Assembly (NCBI RefSeq): GCF_015351765.1
Contig: NZ_JADKQA010000005.1
Coordinates: 152,196 to 216,195, forward strand
Reading direction: 5' to 3'
DNA: 64,000 nucleotides
From: Clostridium vitabionis
GTDB lineage: Bacteria; Bacillota; Clostridia; Lachnospirales; Lachnospiraceae
Made by a program: the position numbers and the translations under genes. Positions 63,326 through 64,000 of the stretch are shown one piece after another; the first letter of the stretch is position 1, and each line of letters opens with the position of its first letter. The notes under the pieces were generated by a model that searched no databases, was not told the DNA's origin, and saw only the letters and a program-made list of their open reading frames with translations.

Positions 63326-64000
63326 TTACTCAAGAATCTTTACAACTCTGCCGGAACCAACGGTTCTGCCGCCCTCACGGATGGCGAAACGAAGGCCCTC
63401 TTCCATAGCTACCGGGTGGATCAGGTCAACTTCCATCTCAACGTTGTCGCCCGGCATGCACATCTCAACGCCCTGCGGCAGCTCGCAAACGCCGGTAACG
63501 TCGGTTGTACGGAAATAGAACTGCGGACGATAGTTGTTGAAGAACGGAGTATGACGGCCGCCTTCATCCTTGGTCAGGACGTAAACCTGGCAGGTGAACT
63601 TCTTATGGCACTTTACAGAACCCGGCTTGCAGACAACCTGGCCTCTCTCGATCTGGTCACGGTTGATACCACGGAGAAGGGCACCGATGTTATCACCGGC
63701 ACGAGCCTCATCCAGGGTCTTACGGAACATCTCGATACCAGTAACAACGGACTTCTCTGTCTCCTCGCTGATACCAACGATCTCAACTTCATCGGAAACG
63801 TGAAGCGTACCACGCTCTACACGGCCGGTAGCAACGGTACCACGGCCAGTGATGGTGAAGACATCCTCAACCGGCATAAGGAACGGCTTATCCGTATCGC
63901 GAACCGGCTCCGGAATGTAGGTGTCGACAGCATCCATGAGCTCCATGATCGCGTCAGTCCACTTGTTCTTCTCGCCCGGATTCTCCAGAGCCTTGAGAGC
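63326..64000 (-). CDS. tuf: elongation factor Tu, C-terminal part (partial)
   Basis: The gene enters from beyond the right edge. The 224 residues present cover the end of the GTPase domain and domains 2 and 3. Motifs are [27 protein letters not shown] (start of domain 2), [25 protein letters not shown] and [24 protein letters not shown]. The end is [20 protein letters not shown]. It delivers aminoacyl-tRNA to the ribosome. Fusidane or kirromycin site changes were not examined. Confidence 0.98.
   Translation of the reverse strand, partial: ALKALENPGEKNKWTDAIMELMDAVDTYIPEPVRDTDKPFLMPVEDVFTITGRGTVATGRVERGTLHVSDEVEIVGISEETEKSVVTGIEMFRKTLDEARAGDNIGALLRGINRDQIERGQVVCKPGSVKCHKKFTCQVYVLTKDEGGRHTPFFNNYRPQFYFRTTDVTGVCELPQGVEMCMPGDNVEMEVDLIHPVAMEEGLRFAIREGGRTVGSGRVVKILE

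Overview
The window looks like a chromosomal segment of a GC-rich member of the Clostridia, most likely Lachnospiraceae. The 5' end of the 16S rRNA gene at the left edge has the form seen in that family. Other Firmicutes traits are a T-box leader, an SPQTG sortase signal, a 49-residue zinc-type ribosomal protein L33, near-consensus sigma-A promoters with AGGAGG-type ribosome binding sites, and several MATE exporters. A flavodiiron protein and a glycyl radical enzyme point to an anaerobe. The species was not determined.

Layout. 0-0.5 kb: start of a 16S gene and an upstream tRNA-Ser(GGA), both leftward, behind a strong promoter. 0.7-4.2 kb: a glycyl radical enzyme and its activase. 4.6-11.3 kb: a six-gene leftward operon (TIM-barrel isomerase, two short-chain dehydrogenases, a TRAP transporter) with a LysR gene upstream, probably for a sugar acid. 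11.4-14.0 kb: thiol peroxidase, OhrR-like regulator, ZIP transporter and thioredoxin. 14.1-17.7 kb: HxlR regulator, a GNAT gene fragment, ung, uppP and rarA. 17.9-20.4 kb: polysaccharide export permease, rfbC and a glycosyltransferase. 20.7-25.3 kb: hisD, a DUF554 membrane protein behind a structured leader, a C_GCAxxG_C_C protein, an SRAP protein and a flavodiiron protein.

25.4-37.3 kb is an accessory region with many broken genes. It holds a frameshifted S24 repressor remnant, an AAA ATPase plus TOPRIM-like pair (candidate defence module), a deleted Rpn-type gene, an IS30-family element inside a transglutaminase-like gene, a frameshifted coiled-coil gene, a MATE and a TRIC gene, and a sortase-anchored surface protein gene split by an IS1182-type element. 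Both insertions keep their flanking duplications, and removing each element restores the reading frame.

37.5-51.1 kb is metabolic and rich in regulators: a MATE exporter, glycerate kinase beside a decayed CdaR, an HxlR/extradiol dioxygenase divergent pair with three 31-bp repeats, a ThDP enzyme, LysR and EamA genes, AraC and LysR genes, and a split transketolase with a racemase-family protein. A composite palindromic element lies at 46.25-46.40 kb.

51.3-64 kb: a flippase-like protein, pgeF, leuA and a third MATE gene. The MATE gene lies behind a T-box leader that may also control leuA. Then come pruA with a divergent LysR gene, and the leftward translation cluster tuf, rpmG, secE, nusG, rplK, rplA. 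rplJ/rplL do not follow rplA here.
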